Positions 1 through 7,291 of a stretch of DNA of 9,424 nucleotides are shown in pieces; the first letter of the stretch is position 1; every line of letters begins with the position of its first letter. The notes beneath the pieces were generated by a model that saw only the letters and a list, made by a program, of their open reading frames with translations, searched no databases and was not told the DNA's origin. The stretch covers positions 1 through 9,424 of the forward strand of contig JAAETV010000588.1 in NCBI GenBank assembly GCA_024227975.1, in the 5' to 3' direction. The DNA comes from Actinomycetes bacterium. Its GTDB lineage: Bacteria > Actinomycetota > Acidimicrobiia > Acidimicrobiales > SZUA-35. Position numbers and translations under genes: made by a program.

Positions 1-1
1 A

Positions 2-550
2 GCTGGGGAACAGCTAGATGTGGTCAGCGTTGGCCACGACGATGTGCTGAACTTCAGAACCCGGCCCGAGGCTTCGGCTCCCATTGTCGACACCGTCGCC
101 CCCCTGTCGAACACCCCGGCCGTGCTCTCCAGCGGAGAGGGTCGCCTCTTCGACAGCTCCGCATGGTGGAAGGTCACGGTCGGTGGCCAGGAGGCCTGGG
201 CCAACTTCGCCTTTCTCGGCACGCTGGGTCGCACTGACGACATCCTGGAAGACCTGGAAGCGGGTCCCGCTTCGACTGAGGCCACAACAATCGAAGCCAT
301 CGTCACCTCAGTCGCTGCCAGCCGGAGCGATGGGCCAGAACCTCGGGTGACCTATATGCGTCCCATCACCAGCGTCGGGGGTGGTGGTATGGCGGCAACC
401 GTCGACGTGGTCGGTCTCGGTGACGATGCGGTCAAGGGGGAACGATTTGTCTTCATGTTCGAGTCGGTCGGCACCGGCTATCGGCTCGAGGGGGCGGAAC
501 GGACCGTGATCTGTGGCCGCGGGGCCACCGATGGGGGGTTGTGCCTGTGA
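2..550 (+). CDS. Secreted SH3-like domain protein, 5' partial
   Basis: The frame is open from the first bases of the window, so the true start lies upstream; 182 residues are visible. A GTG at 20 is the first start-like codon, but it falls just before the SH3 core and would remove any signal peptide, so I treat the gene as truncated by the window edge. Residues about 7-72 match a bacterial SH3 (SH3_3/SH3b) domain: an opening DVLNFRTRP stretch (usually DVLNVRSGP), a central WWKV strand and a closing AWANFAFLG (usually GWVNSRYL). Such domains bind peptidoglycan or other surface ligands outside the cytoplasm. A linker of about 30 residues leads to a glycine- and valine-rich C-terminal domain of about 75 residues that I cannot name; it ends in two cysteines (VICGRG and GGLCL) that could form a disulfide, in keeping with export. 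The M16 protease lipoprotein starts 52 bases downstream on the same strand, so the two may be cotranscribed. The SH3 call is fairly safe; the ligand is unknown. Confidence 0.7.
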   Translation, partial: AGEQLDVVSVGHDDVLNFRTRPEASAPIVDTVAPLSNTPAVLSSGEGRLFDSSAWWKVTVGGQEAWANFAFLGTLGRTDDILEDLEAGPASTEATTIEAIVTSVAASRSDGPEPRVTYMRPITSVGGGGMAATVDVVGLGDDAVKGERFVFMFESVGTGYRLEGAERTVICGRGATDGGLCL

Positions 551-602
551 CCATGGGGACGAGGACCTCCATCATGTCGATGGCGAGCATCGGTGGCCAA
601 CG

Positions 603-3473
603 ATGAGGTTGCGTCTTGGCTTGTTGGTGGTGTTGGCCTTACTTGCCGCCGCCTGTACCAGTAGCCCGACCGAGAGCAGCCCGGAGACAACAATCGCTCC
701 CCCCGCCAGCGACGACCCGGTTGACGGCATCGATGGTACGGAGCTGGTTGCCCCCGAGGTCGATACAACTCCCATCGAGCCAAGCTCGGCGGTCCGAATC
801 GGAACCCTCGACAACGGGCTCACCTACTACCTCCGTTCGAATCAGGCCCCGGGCCTAGGGCTCTCCTTGCGACTGGTAGTCAACGCAGGATCGCTCCAGC
901 AAGAAGAACCGGAGTCGGGGGCGGCCCACTTCCTGGAACACATGCTGTTCAACGGCACGGAGCGCTACCCGGGAAATGAGCTCAACCGGGTCCTTCAGAG
1001 CCTCGGTGTGTTGATCGGGCCTGATCTGAACGCCTACACCAGCTACGACGAGACGGTCTACTCCCTGCAGCTCTCAGAGATCACACCCGACATCGTCGAG
1101 ACTGGTTTCTCGGTGGTGGCCGATTGGGCGTCGGCGGCGACCATCGACCAAGCGGCGACGGTTGAGGAGCGGGGCGTCGTCCGCGAGGAGGTCCGGCTCC
1201 GCGATGAGGGCTCGCAGGGTGCTATCTCGACCGTGTTCGACGATGCCTACTCACGGGGAACGGCCTATGAGAGTCGCGAGCCGGGGGGTCAGGGGCCGAT
1301 GGTCTTGGAGACTGACGCTGACCAGCTCCGCCAGTTCTACGATCGCTGGTACCGACCTGATCTGATGGCTGTCATCGCTGTCGGTGACCTCCCTCTCGAC
1401 GCCCTCGAGGAAGAGGTACGCGATCATTTCACCGATCTCACTCCGCGGGGGATCGAGGCTCCGGAACGCATCGAGCCTGTCGTCAGTCCGATCGATGAAT
1501 CGGTTACCAGGGTGTTGAGCCACCCCGAGGTGGCGGCTCCCTTCGGGTCCATCGACTACTCCATAACCACCTGGGGTCTTGGCACCGTCGGGGGTGAGAG
1601 GCTGACCCTCATCCAGGATGTGTATGCCCTGATGATCCAGAACCGGCTTCTCGATGCCGTCGACCGAGCCGAGGTCGAGCTCGACGAGCCATGGGTCGGA
1701 CGCTTTCAGGAGACCCGCCACCAGAGCTTCCTCGGGTTCAACTTCGATGCTCCCGATCTGGCCCAGGGGGCGGAGTTCATCCTCTCCGAGATGAGGCGGC
1801 TGGAACTGGCTGGCTTCACCGACCAGGAGTACCAGCGGGCGGCCGATCAGATTGCGGCCGGCCTCGATCAGTTCCTGGCTACGGCTCCTTCGACCAACGA
1901 CTTCATCTACGCCGACGACTATGTCGCCCATTTCCTGGAGTCGGCCCAGATCTCCTCGGCAAGCGCGACCCACGAGCGGCTGACGGCTGCCCTCGATGAC
2001 ATCACGGCCGATGAGGTCAGCCAGGTATTTCGGTGGGAGCTCTCGCAGGCGGCTCCAATCGTGATTGTCGTTGGCTCCGACCCAGCCCGGCTACCGACCG
2101 AGGCTGATCTGAAGGCCGCCATCGATGCCGCCACTACCACTGTGGCCGATGACAACGGAAGTGGTGACGTCCCCGTTATCGAGGAGTTGATGGTCAGGCC
2201 CGATCTGGTCGAGCCGTTCACCACCCAGGGCCTCGATGAGCTCGAAGGCGCCGAATGGAGCTACGAGAACGGGGTGACCGTCCGCTTCATCGACTCCGAC
2301 ATCACGGCCAATGATGTTGAGCTGCGGGCCCGGGGCCAAGGGGGCTGGAGCATCCTCGACCCCGAGGATGGGCCGATTGCCTTCGCCGCAACCGACGCCG
2401 TCAGTCGTAGCGGGGTCGGGGAACATGACCGGCTGACCTACCGACGCTTCCTGGCCGACGCCTCCACCTCCCTGTTTCCCTTCATCGATGAGACGTCCGA
2501 GGGTTTCGTTGGCTTCTCGGCCACTGAAGACCTGGAGATCTTGTTCCAACAGCTCTATCTATTGGTGACGGCGCCGCGAGTGGAGGGGCCAGCCTTGCGT
2601 CAGACCCTCGACGATATCGACGAGGATCGTCGCCTGGTCGAGACCGACACATGGACCGCGTCCCAGGCTGCTCTGGCTGATGTGCTCTACGACGGTGACC
2701 CTCGTTTTGCCGTCGCCTCACCCGATTTGTCGGACCTGACCGAGCCGGAGGCCGTCGATATCTACCAGCAGCGGCTGGGGGCGGTCGACGACCTTGTCGT
2801 TGCCATCGTCGGCGATGTTCGCCGGGCCGAGGTCGAGGAATTGGCAGATGCCTACCTCGGCACCCTCCCCGCCGGGCCCGGCGATACCTGGGCCAATGTC
2901 AGGCCACCCCTGATCACCGGGCCTGTTCGTCGTGACTTGACCGTTGGTTCCGGTGAGTCGACGGGTGCCGTTTCGGTGCTGTATCCGAGTGAGATCACAG
3001 TCGACGCCACTACCAAGGTAGAGCTGATGGTGCTGGAGCAGATCCTCGACGCCCGGCTCTTCGACCAACTACGGGAACAGTTGGGGGTGACGTACGGAGG
3101 ATTTGTACAAGCCAGCACTCGTCGGGCACCGACCGAAGGGGTAGAGCTCTTGTTGTTCGCCAACGTTGACCCGGGCCGGGTCGACGAGGCTTTGGCCACC
3201 ATGCTCAGCGTGACCAAGGACATCGCCGCCAACGGACCGACGGCCGAGGAGCTGGAACGGGCCCGGGCCGTGATCCAAGCCGACTTCAATCTGATCAACA
3301 ACCCACAGTTGCTCACCATGTTGTTGACCGATGACGATATCAGACCTCTCACGCCGGCCCGGAGGAACACCATCCTGCCCCAGATCACGGCTGCCAATGT
3401 CCAGATCCTGGCCACCAGGGTCCTGCCACTGGATGTGCGAGTCGAGGTGACTGCCCTCCCATCGACCAACTAG
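603..3473 (+). CDS. M16 family (PqqL-like) zinc protease lipoprotein, 956 aa
   Basis: Secreted, membrane-anchored metallopeptidase of the pitrilysin/insulinase family, predicted to cleave peptides outside the membrane. The ATG at 603 is chosen because it yields a clean lipoprotein signal peptide: MRLR, a hydrophobic run, then lipobox LAAAC with Cys18 as the lipidated residue. A T/S/P/D-rich tether runs to about residue 60. The first half carries the inverted zinc motif HFLEH (His109, Glu112, His113) and the third ligand Glu189 in VEERGVVREE, 76 residues after His113, the canonical spacing. NAYTSYDETVY (about 143-153) resembles the PqqL substrate strand. YDRWYRPDLMAVIAVGDL (about 244-263) marks the first M16_C domain. 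A second M16 unit begins near residue 550 (NGVTVRFID) without HxxEH, as expected for the inactive half, and holds the Arg824/Tyr831 pair in LREQLGVTYGG. The length is close to E. coli PqqL (about 930 residues). There is no clear Shine-Dalgarno sequence. An in-frame GTG at 513 would overlap the upstream gene and bury the signal peptide. The substrate is unknown. Confidence 0.95.
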   Translation: MRLRLGLLVVLALLAAACTSSPTESSPETTIAPPASDDPVDGIDGTELVAPEVDTTPIEPSSAVRIGTLDNGLTYYLRSNQAPGLGLSLRLVVNAGSLQQEEPESGAAHFLEHMLFNGTERYPGNELNRVLQSLGVLIGPDLNAYTSYDETVYSLQLSEITPDIVETGFSVVADWASAATIDQAATVEERGVVREEVRLRDEGSQGAISTVFDDAYSRGTAYESREPGGQGPMVLETDADQLRQFYDRWYRPDLMAVIAVGDLPLDALEEEVRDHFTDLTPRGIEAPERIEPVVSPIDESVTRVLSHPEVAAPFGSIDYSITTWGLGTVGGERLTLIQDVYALMIQNRLLDAVDRAEVELDEPWVGRFQETRHQSFLGFNFDAPDLAQGAEFILSEMRRLELAGFTDQEYQRAADQIAAGLDQFLATAPSTNDFIYADDYVAHFLESAQISSASATHERLTAALDDITADEVSQVFRWELSQAAPIVIVVGSDPARLPTEADLKAAIDAATTTVADDNGSGDVPVIEELMVRPDLVEPFTTQGLDELEGAEWSYENGVTVRFIDSDITANDVELRARGQGGWSILDPEDGPIAFAATDAVSRSGVGEHDRLTYRRFLADASTSLFPFIDETSEGFVGFSATEDLEILFQQLYLLVTAPRVEGPALRQTLDDIDEDRRLVETDTWTASQAALADVLYDGDPRFAVASPDLSDLTEPEAVDIYQQRLGAVDDLVVAIVGDVRRAEVEELADAYLGTLPAGPGDTWANVRPPLITGPVRRDLTVGSGESTGAVSVLYPSEITVDATTKVELMVLEQILDARLFDQLREQLGVTYGGFVQASTRRAPTEGVELLLFANVDPGRVDEALATMLSVTKDIAANGPTAEELERARAVIQADFNLINNPQLLTMLLTDDDIRPLTPARRNTILPQITAANVQILATRVLPLDVRVEVTALPSTN

Positions 3474-3488
3474 ATGCGTTCTGACCGT

Positions 3489-6400
3489 TCAGCCGGTGGA
3501 CTCGATGATGCCGAGGATGTCGGCCCCGTATCGGTCGAGCTTGGTTGGGCCGATGCCCTTGATCCGACCGAGGGCGGCCAGGGAGGCTGGGGCGGTAGCG
3601 GCGATGGCGTCGAGGGTTGCGTTGTCGAGTACGACATAGGCCGGCACGCTGTCACTCTTGCAGCGCTGGGTCCGCCAGCTGGTCAGGGCCTGGCGGCGAG
3701 CGGCCTCGCCCTCTGACCCGGGCTCGGGCCGCTCCCTCTTCGTTCCCCCGCCCTTGGCCTTGCGGCCGCCGCTTGTCACCACCGTTGCGGCCACCGGCTC
3801 AACCGTTGGCCAAGGCCGATCGGCGGGTCGTGGCTGGGCTAGCTCGTCGAGAAAGGGGGAGGAGGGGTGACTGGAGCCGGGGCCAACGGCGTTGACCAAC
3901 ACGCTGTGGCGGCCTCTGGTGATGGCGACGTGGAAGATCCGGCGCTCTTCCTCGATGTCGGTCGCCAGCCGGTGGGGATGTAGGTCACCGCGCACATCGT
4001 GGACGATCACATGGTCCCACTCCAGGCCTTTGGTCGTATGCACCGTGGCCAGGGTGATGGCCTCGGCCCCATCGTCGTGCTCCTGGGTCGGCATTGCCTC
4101 GAGATGGTCCCGGATCCAGGGCTCCAGCTCAATCGGGCCTGGCCCTATGTCGGCCATGGCTCGCAGGGCAGCCAATTCATCGGCGTGGGCTGCCCTCCTG
4201 GCCGTTCGTTGGGATTGGTCGAGTTGCGAAGCGGCGCCGAGGAGGCCGATCTCGTTGTAGATCGTGTCGAGCAACTCTGAGGCCGAAGCTCCTTCGTCGT
4301 AGCGTTCTCGCAGGGAGGTGATGTCGGCTGCCAGCTCGGAGAGGTGGGTGGCATCCCGCTCGGAAGTAAGGCGATTGGATAGGGCTAGCAGGCCTTTGAC
4401 GGATGACTGTTCACAGATCCAGTCGACGATGCGAGGGTGGACCGATCGAGGGGGACGGCGCAGGGCCAGTCGCAGATCCTCGCTACCCAGTCGTTGCTCT
4501 GGGGCGCTGGCCAGACGGAGCCAGGCCAGGGCGGCGGCGAACCCAGACCGTTCCAGCAGATGGGTGCCGACCCCAGCCGGCTTGGCTACCGGGTGGCCCT
4601 CCTCGGCCAAGAACACGGCGGCCGGAAGGAGGGCAGCATTGACGCGCGCCAGCACCGCTATCTCGCTTGGCTTCGCTCCCCCTTCCAAGAGCTGCTCGAC
4701 CCGGGTCACCAGCGCCTGCTGGGGGTCTGCGGAGGCCCTTGCCGCGAATCCAGGTATCGCCCCGGCTGTCTCGGCGCCGTTGGCTGGAGTGTGTTCGCTC
4801 TGATTGGCCGGGTTGGGGGTGATCTCTTTCACTACCCGATTGTGGTTGTAGGACAACAGGTTGGCGGCGGCGCTGACGACTGGGGTCGGGCAGCGGTAGT
4901 TCACGGTCAGGCGATGGTCGGCGGCACCGGGAAAGAAGCGAGCGAAGTTGACCAGCCAGTCGGGTGAGGCTCCCGAGTACCCGTAGATGGTCTGATCGTC
5001 GTCGCCGACGGCGAACACCTCGGCTGGGGGGCCAGCCAACAGACGAACCAGGAGGAGGTGGGCTGGGGTGAGGTCCTGGAATTCATCGACCAGGAGGAGA
5101 GGGGTGGCCCTCCTGGCCGCGGCTCGGGCCTCGGGCTCGGTGAGCAGGACCGTGATGGAGGTGAGGATCTGCTCGTCGAAATCGAGCTGGCCCCGGCGAG
5201 CCAGGGTGGATCGATAGGTCTCCAAGACCTCGGGGAAGCCAGCCACGTCGCCCCCGTAGCTGGCCTCGATCTCGTCGGGGTCTCGTAGCCCGAGCCGACA
5301 AGCGGAGAGGGCATCGATCCAGGGTTCGAGTGGATCGGTGAGCTGCCGCCGTCTCCGGCCGGGAACTATGTCTTGGAGGAGTCGCCTGGCCTCGATCTCG
5401 TTGATGGTTGCCAGCCTGGCCCGACGATCGGCGGCCAGGAACGGGCCCCGTCCGGTGGCGATGGCCAGCGCCAGGCTGTTCAGGGTTCGGATATCGAGGC
5501 CGTTGATATCGTCCAGGCGATCGGCCATCTCCGCTCGTGCTCGTCGATTGTAGGCAACGAGGGATACGGCCGAAGGGCTGATGGCACGGTCGTTGATGAG
5601 GTGGCGGGTCCGCTCGGTCAGGACGCGGGTCTTGCCCGAACCGGCAGGAGCGATGATCCTGGCCGGACCCCCCCGATGGCCGACGGCGCTCAACTGGTCC
5701 GGGGCCAGCTCGGCCGTTGGTTGGTCTCTCATGGCCCGTTCGACCTCCAGCCGGCCCGCCGTCAGGTGGATCCGGGGGATGACGGGGTGGCCGGACAAGG
5801 CATCAGTCGGAAGGTGATCGAGAGGCCCACCATCGACCCAAGCACTGGTCCCATCGACCAGGATCACTTCGGCCTGGGCCGTGTCGGCCACTATCCCACC
5901 CGACTCTCCGCCGGTGGGGGCCAACTCGGCACCCAAGGCCAGCGCCCGCTGAAGAGGAGCGAACGAAGGACTCGGCTCCAACAGGTCGACGGCGTTGGCG
6001 GTCACGGCAAAACGAAGCCGCTCACCTTCCAGCTCGGTGGTAGGGCTGAGGGTATGGAAGGCGACATCGAGCCGGGGTGCAGTCTCAGGTAGGGGACCCG
6101 ACCACACGATGACGAGCCGCTCTCGTTGTCGCCACGCCCGGTGGAGGCGCTCGATGAGATCGGGATCGGCCTCGGCCGAAGCGTCGACAACGGGTGCCAC
6201 CTCCCATTGATCGGGGATCGGCTGGTTCGGCCGAACCAGCAAGCTCCGCCCCAGAGGGTCGGGGCCGGCCAGCTCGGTGGCTGTCCGAGCCAGATCGACG
6301 CGACGTTCCACCACCGGCCTGGTGGTCTCGACCGGACCTGGCCGAGTCTTCTTGGTTGGCGTCGCTCTGGCCACTCTGGCCGCGCTGGGCGTTGGTGGTG

Positions 6401-6584
6401 AGCTTGGTTGGCTTTCGCTGGGTGACCCACCGTTGGGGGGCCGATCCCCGCCCCATGGTTCGGGGGATGTGTTCGGCGTCGGGAGAGAAGCGACCTGGGC
6501 AGGGTTGTCGACCGAGCACGACCGTACCTCGGCAACGGATCCGTGTGAGCCGCCACAATGGCCACATGCAATCTGCCTCGGCAC
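3489..6584 (-). CDS. UvrD2-like superfamily 1A ATP-dependent DNA helicase with C-terminal HRDC domain and N-terminal Cys/His cluster
   Basis: A 1031-residue 3'-5' DNA helicase/translocase of the UvrD/Rep/PcrA group, acting in DNA repair or replication restart. The helicase motifs are intact: Q motif near Gln307, Walker A GSGKT (315-319), DEFQD (500-504), GDDDQTIYGYSGA (527-539), NYR (562-564), TVHTTKGLEW (847-856), and EEERR with ITRGR (about 878-891). Residues about 967-1031 form an HRDC domain (PAYVVLDNATL, then GIGPTKLDRYG), the layout of actinobacterial UvrD2. Two features differ from mycobacterial UvrD2 (about 700 residues): there is no tetracysteine motif before HRDC, and about 300 residues precede the Walker A. 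These open with Cys7-X2-Cys10-X3-His14-X8-Cys23, a possible zinc site, followed by a Pro/Ser/Thr-rich linker and an unrecognised domain (about 110-290). The GTG at 6584 is chosen because it sits just before the Cys cluster and 8 bases after a -10-like TAGGCT. The frame stays open upstream to an ATG at 6776, but that would overlap the neighbouring gene and adds low-complexity sequence. Confidence 0.93.
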   Translation of the reverse strand: MPRQIACGHCGGSHGSVAEVRSCSVDNPAQVASLPTPNTSPEPWGGDRPPNGGSPSESQPSSPPTPSAARVARATPTKKTRPGPVETTRPVVERRVDLARTATELAGPDPLGRSLLVRPNQPIPDQWEVAPVVDASAEADPDLIERLHRAWRQRERLVIVWSGPLPETAPRLDVAFHTLSPTTELEGERLRFAVTANAVDLLEPSPSFAPLQRALALGAELAPTGGESGGIVADTAQAEVILVDGTSAWVDGGPLDHLPTDALSGHPVIPRIHLTAGRLEVERAMRDQPTAELAPDQLSAVGHRGGPARIIAPAGSGKTRVLTERTRHLINDRAISPSAVSLVAYNRRARAEMADRLDDINGLDIRTLNSLALAIATGRGPFLAADRRARLATINEIEARRLLQDIVPGRRRRQLTDPLEPWIDALSACRLGLRDPDEIEASYGGDVAGFPEVLETYRSTLARRGQLDFDEQILTSITVLLTEPEARAAARRATPLLLVDEFQDLTPAHLLLVRLLAGPPAEVFAVGDDDQTIYGYSGASPDWLVNFARFFPGAADHRLTVNYRCPTPVVSAAANLLSYNHNRVVKEITPNPANQSEHTPANGAETAGAIPGFAARASADPQQALVTRVEQLLEGGAKPSEIAVLARVNAALLPAAVFLAEEGHPVAKPAGVGTHLLERSGFAAALAWLRLASAPEQRLGSEDLRLALRRPPRSVHPRIVDWICEQSSVKGLLALSNRLTSERDATHLSELAADITSLRERYDEGASASELLDTIYNEIGLLGAASQLDQSQRTARRAAHADELAALRAMADIGPGPIELEPWIRDHLEAMPTQEHDDGAEAITLATVHTTKGLEWDHVIVHDVRGDLHPHRLATDIEEERRIFHVAITRGRHSVLVNAVGPGSSHPSSPFLDELAQPRPADRPWPTVEPVAATVVTSGGRKAKGGGTKRERPEPGSEGEAARRQALTSWRTQRCKSDSVPAYVVLDNATLDAIAATAPASLAALGRIKGIGPTKLDRYGADILGIIESTG

Positions 6585-6592
6585 GGGGGCCA

Positions 6593-6598
6593 AGCCTA
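6593..6598 (-). promoter_or_regulatory. Candidate -10 box of a leaderless promoter for the helicase gene
   Basis: On the minus strand TAGGCT is followed by 8 bases and then the GTG at 6584. The GGAGGG further upstream ends 19 bases before the GTG, too far for a normal ribosome binding site, so a leaderless transcript is the simpler reading. The box supports the GTG at 6584 as the true start. Confidence 0.45.
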
Positions 6599-6613
6599 AC
6601 GGGCCCTCCGAGG

Positions 6614-6648
6614 CCCCAGCGGTCACCGATGGAAGTCCACCGCTGGGG
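6614..6648. repeat. Perfect 10-base inverted repeat between the DinB-fold and helicase genes
   Basis: CCCCAGCGGT (6614-6623) is the exact reverse complement of ACCGCTGGGG (6639-6648), with a 15-base loop. It lies 16 bases after the DinB-fold stop codon and about 30 bases before the helicase start. No T-run follows on the minus strand, so it is either a U-less hairpin terminator or an operator; the arm nearer the helicase covers the position expected for its -35 box. Confidence 0.65.
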
Positions 6649-6663
6649 GGCAAACGGCGCGAC

Positions 6664-7224
6664 TCAATGGGCCGAAGGGTCGCGGCCGCTGATGGCGACC
6701 AGCTGGTCGATGATGGGGGCTGCATCACTGGTGTCGACCCCGGGCCCGAAGCGTCCCTCACCCCGGAGCGAATCACCGGCCCGTTTCAGCTGTTTGACCG
6801 CTCGCTGGCTCAGGGCTTCGTCCATGATCGGCTCCTGGCCGCTGGCCCGAGCCAGATCCCAGGTGTGGATGACGGGATCGACCCAGGCGAAGCCCAAGAA
6901 CTTGTCGACGGCCATCTCACCCCAAGGGGTCTTGGCCACTGTCTGTAGCGCTCCGTCGGAGTCCAGGGCATCGAGCAGCCCATCGAGGGAGCGGCCCCAT
7001 TCGGCCCCTGGGTCATCGGGCCGGGCCTCAGTTGGACGGCCGGCGCCGACTGCTTGGGCGAACCCAGCGATCATGTTGTTCATACCGATGTTGTGGGCGA
7101 CGACGTCGGCTGCGGTCCACCCCGGACAAGGAGAGGGGTTGGCCCAGGAGTCAGTTGAGACTCTGGCCACAGTGGCATCGAAGCCGTACAAGGCCTTCAC
7201 ATAGGTTCGGAGGTTCTCGCTCAT
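6664..7224 (-). CDS. TIGR03086-like / mycothiol-dependent maleylpyruvate isomerase-like (DinB fold) protein, 186 aa
   Basis: A small cytoplasmic four-helix protein of the DinB/MDMPI superfamily, abundant in Actinobacteria. Characterised relatives use a metal-bound thiol cofactor such as mycothiol; most members, probably including this one, have no known substrate. The family signature is clear: PSPCPGWTAADVVAH (about 30-44, first metal ligand His44) and, further on, VIHTWDLARASG (His120). The second ligand, usually Glu four residues before that His, is Asp116 here (DPVIH), so metal binding remains possible but is altered. The C-terminal part (about 140-186) is short and carries no extra domain. 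The start is the ATG at 7224 (MSENLRTYV); the frame is open to an ATG at 7353, but that would add a proline-rich tail overlapping the lipoprotein gene. No Shine-Dalgarno sequence is visible; a TATGGT box lies 6 bases before the ATG, pointing to a leaderless transcript. The helicase follows 79 bases downstream on the same strand. Confidence 0.82.
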   Translation of the reverse strand: MSENLRTYVKALYGFDATVARVSTDSWANPSPCPGWTAADVVAHNIGMNNMIAGFAQAVGAGRPTEARPDDPGAEWGRSLDGLLDALDSDGALQTVAKTPWGEMAVDKFLGFAWVDPVIHTWDLARASGQEPIMDEALSQRAVKQLKRAGDSLRGEGRFGPGVDTSDAAPIIDQLVAISGRDPSAH

Positions 7225-7230
7225 GACCCA

Positions 7231-7236
7231 ACCATA
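7231..7236 (-). promoter_or_regulatory. Candidate -10 box of a leaderless promoter for the DinB-fold gene
   Basis: On the minus strand TATGGT is followed by 6 bases and then the ATG at 7224, so transcription would begin at or next to the start codon. No Shine-Dalgarno sequence is present and no convincing -35 box is seen. Leaderless genes with a TANNNT box in this position are well known in Actinobacteria. Confidence 0.45.
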
Positions 7237-7265
7237 GGGAACCACAGTGACATCATGCTGATTCG

Positions 7266-7281
7266 GCGGGCCCGGCCCCGC
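7266..7281. repeat. Short GC hairpin downstream of the lipoprotein gene
   Basis: GCGGG (7266-7270) pairs with CCCGC (7277-7281) around a 6-base loop in the 67-base gap after the lipoprotein stop. There is no T-run behind it on the minus strand. It could be a weak terminator, but short GC stems arise easily in DNA of this composition. Confidence 0.3.
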
Positions 7282-7291
7282 GGGCTGGTCC

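Noticed and set aside
513..602. Extension of the protease gene to the GTG at 513
   Set aside because: It would overlap the SH3 gene and place 30 residues ahead of an otherwise ideal lipoprotein signal peptide.
5373..6092. 239-codon plus-strand open frame inside the helicase
   Set aside because: Wholly antisense to conserved helicase sequence and to the N-terminal domain; its Gly/Gln/Arg-rich translation resembles no family.
6585..6776. Upstream extension of the helicase to the ATG at 6776
   Set aside because: It would overlap the end of the DinB-fold gene by 113 bases, cross the inverted repeat, and add low-complexity residues before the Cys cluster. The GTG at 6584 fits better.
6194..7204. 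336-codon plus-strand open frame opposite the helicase start and the DinB-fold gene
   Set aside because: It is antisense to two genes with clear family motifs, its translation is low-complexity Pro/Arg/Ser-rich sequence, and it shows no domain. Long antisense frames are expected in GC-rich DNA.
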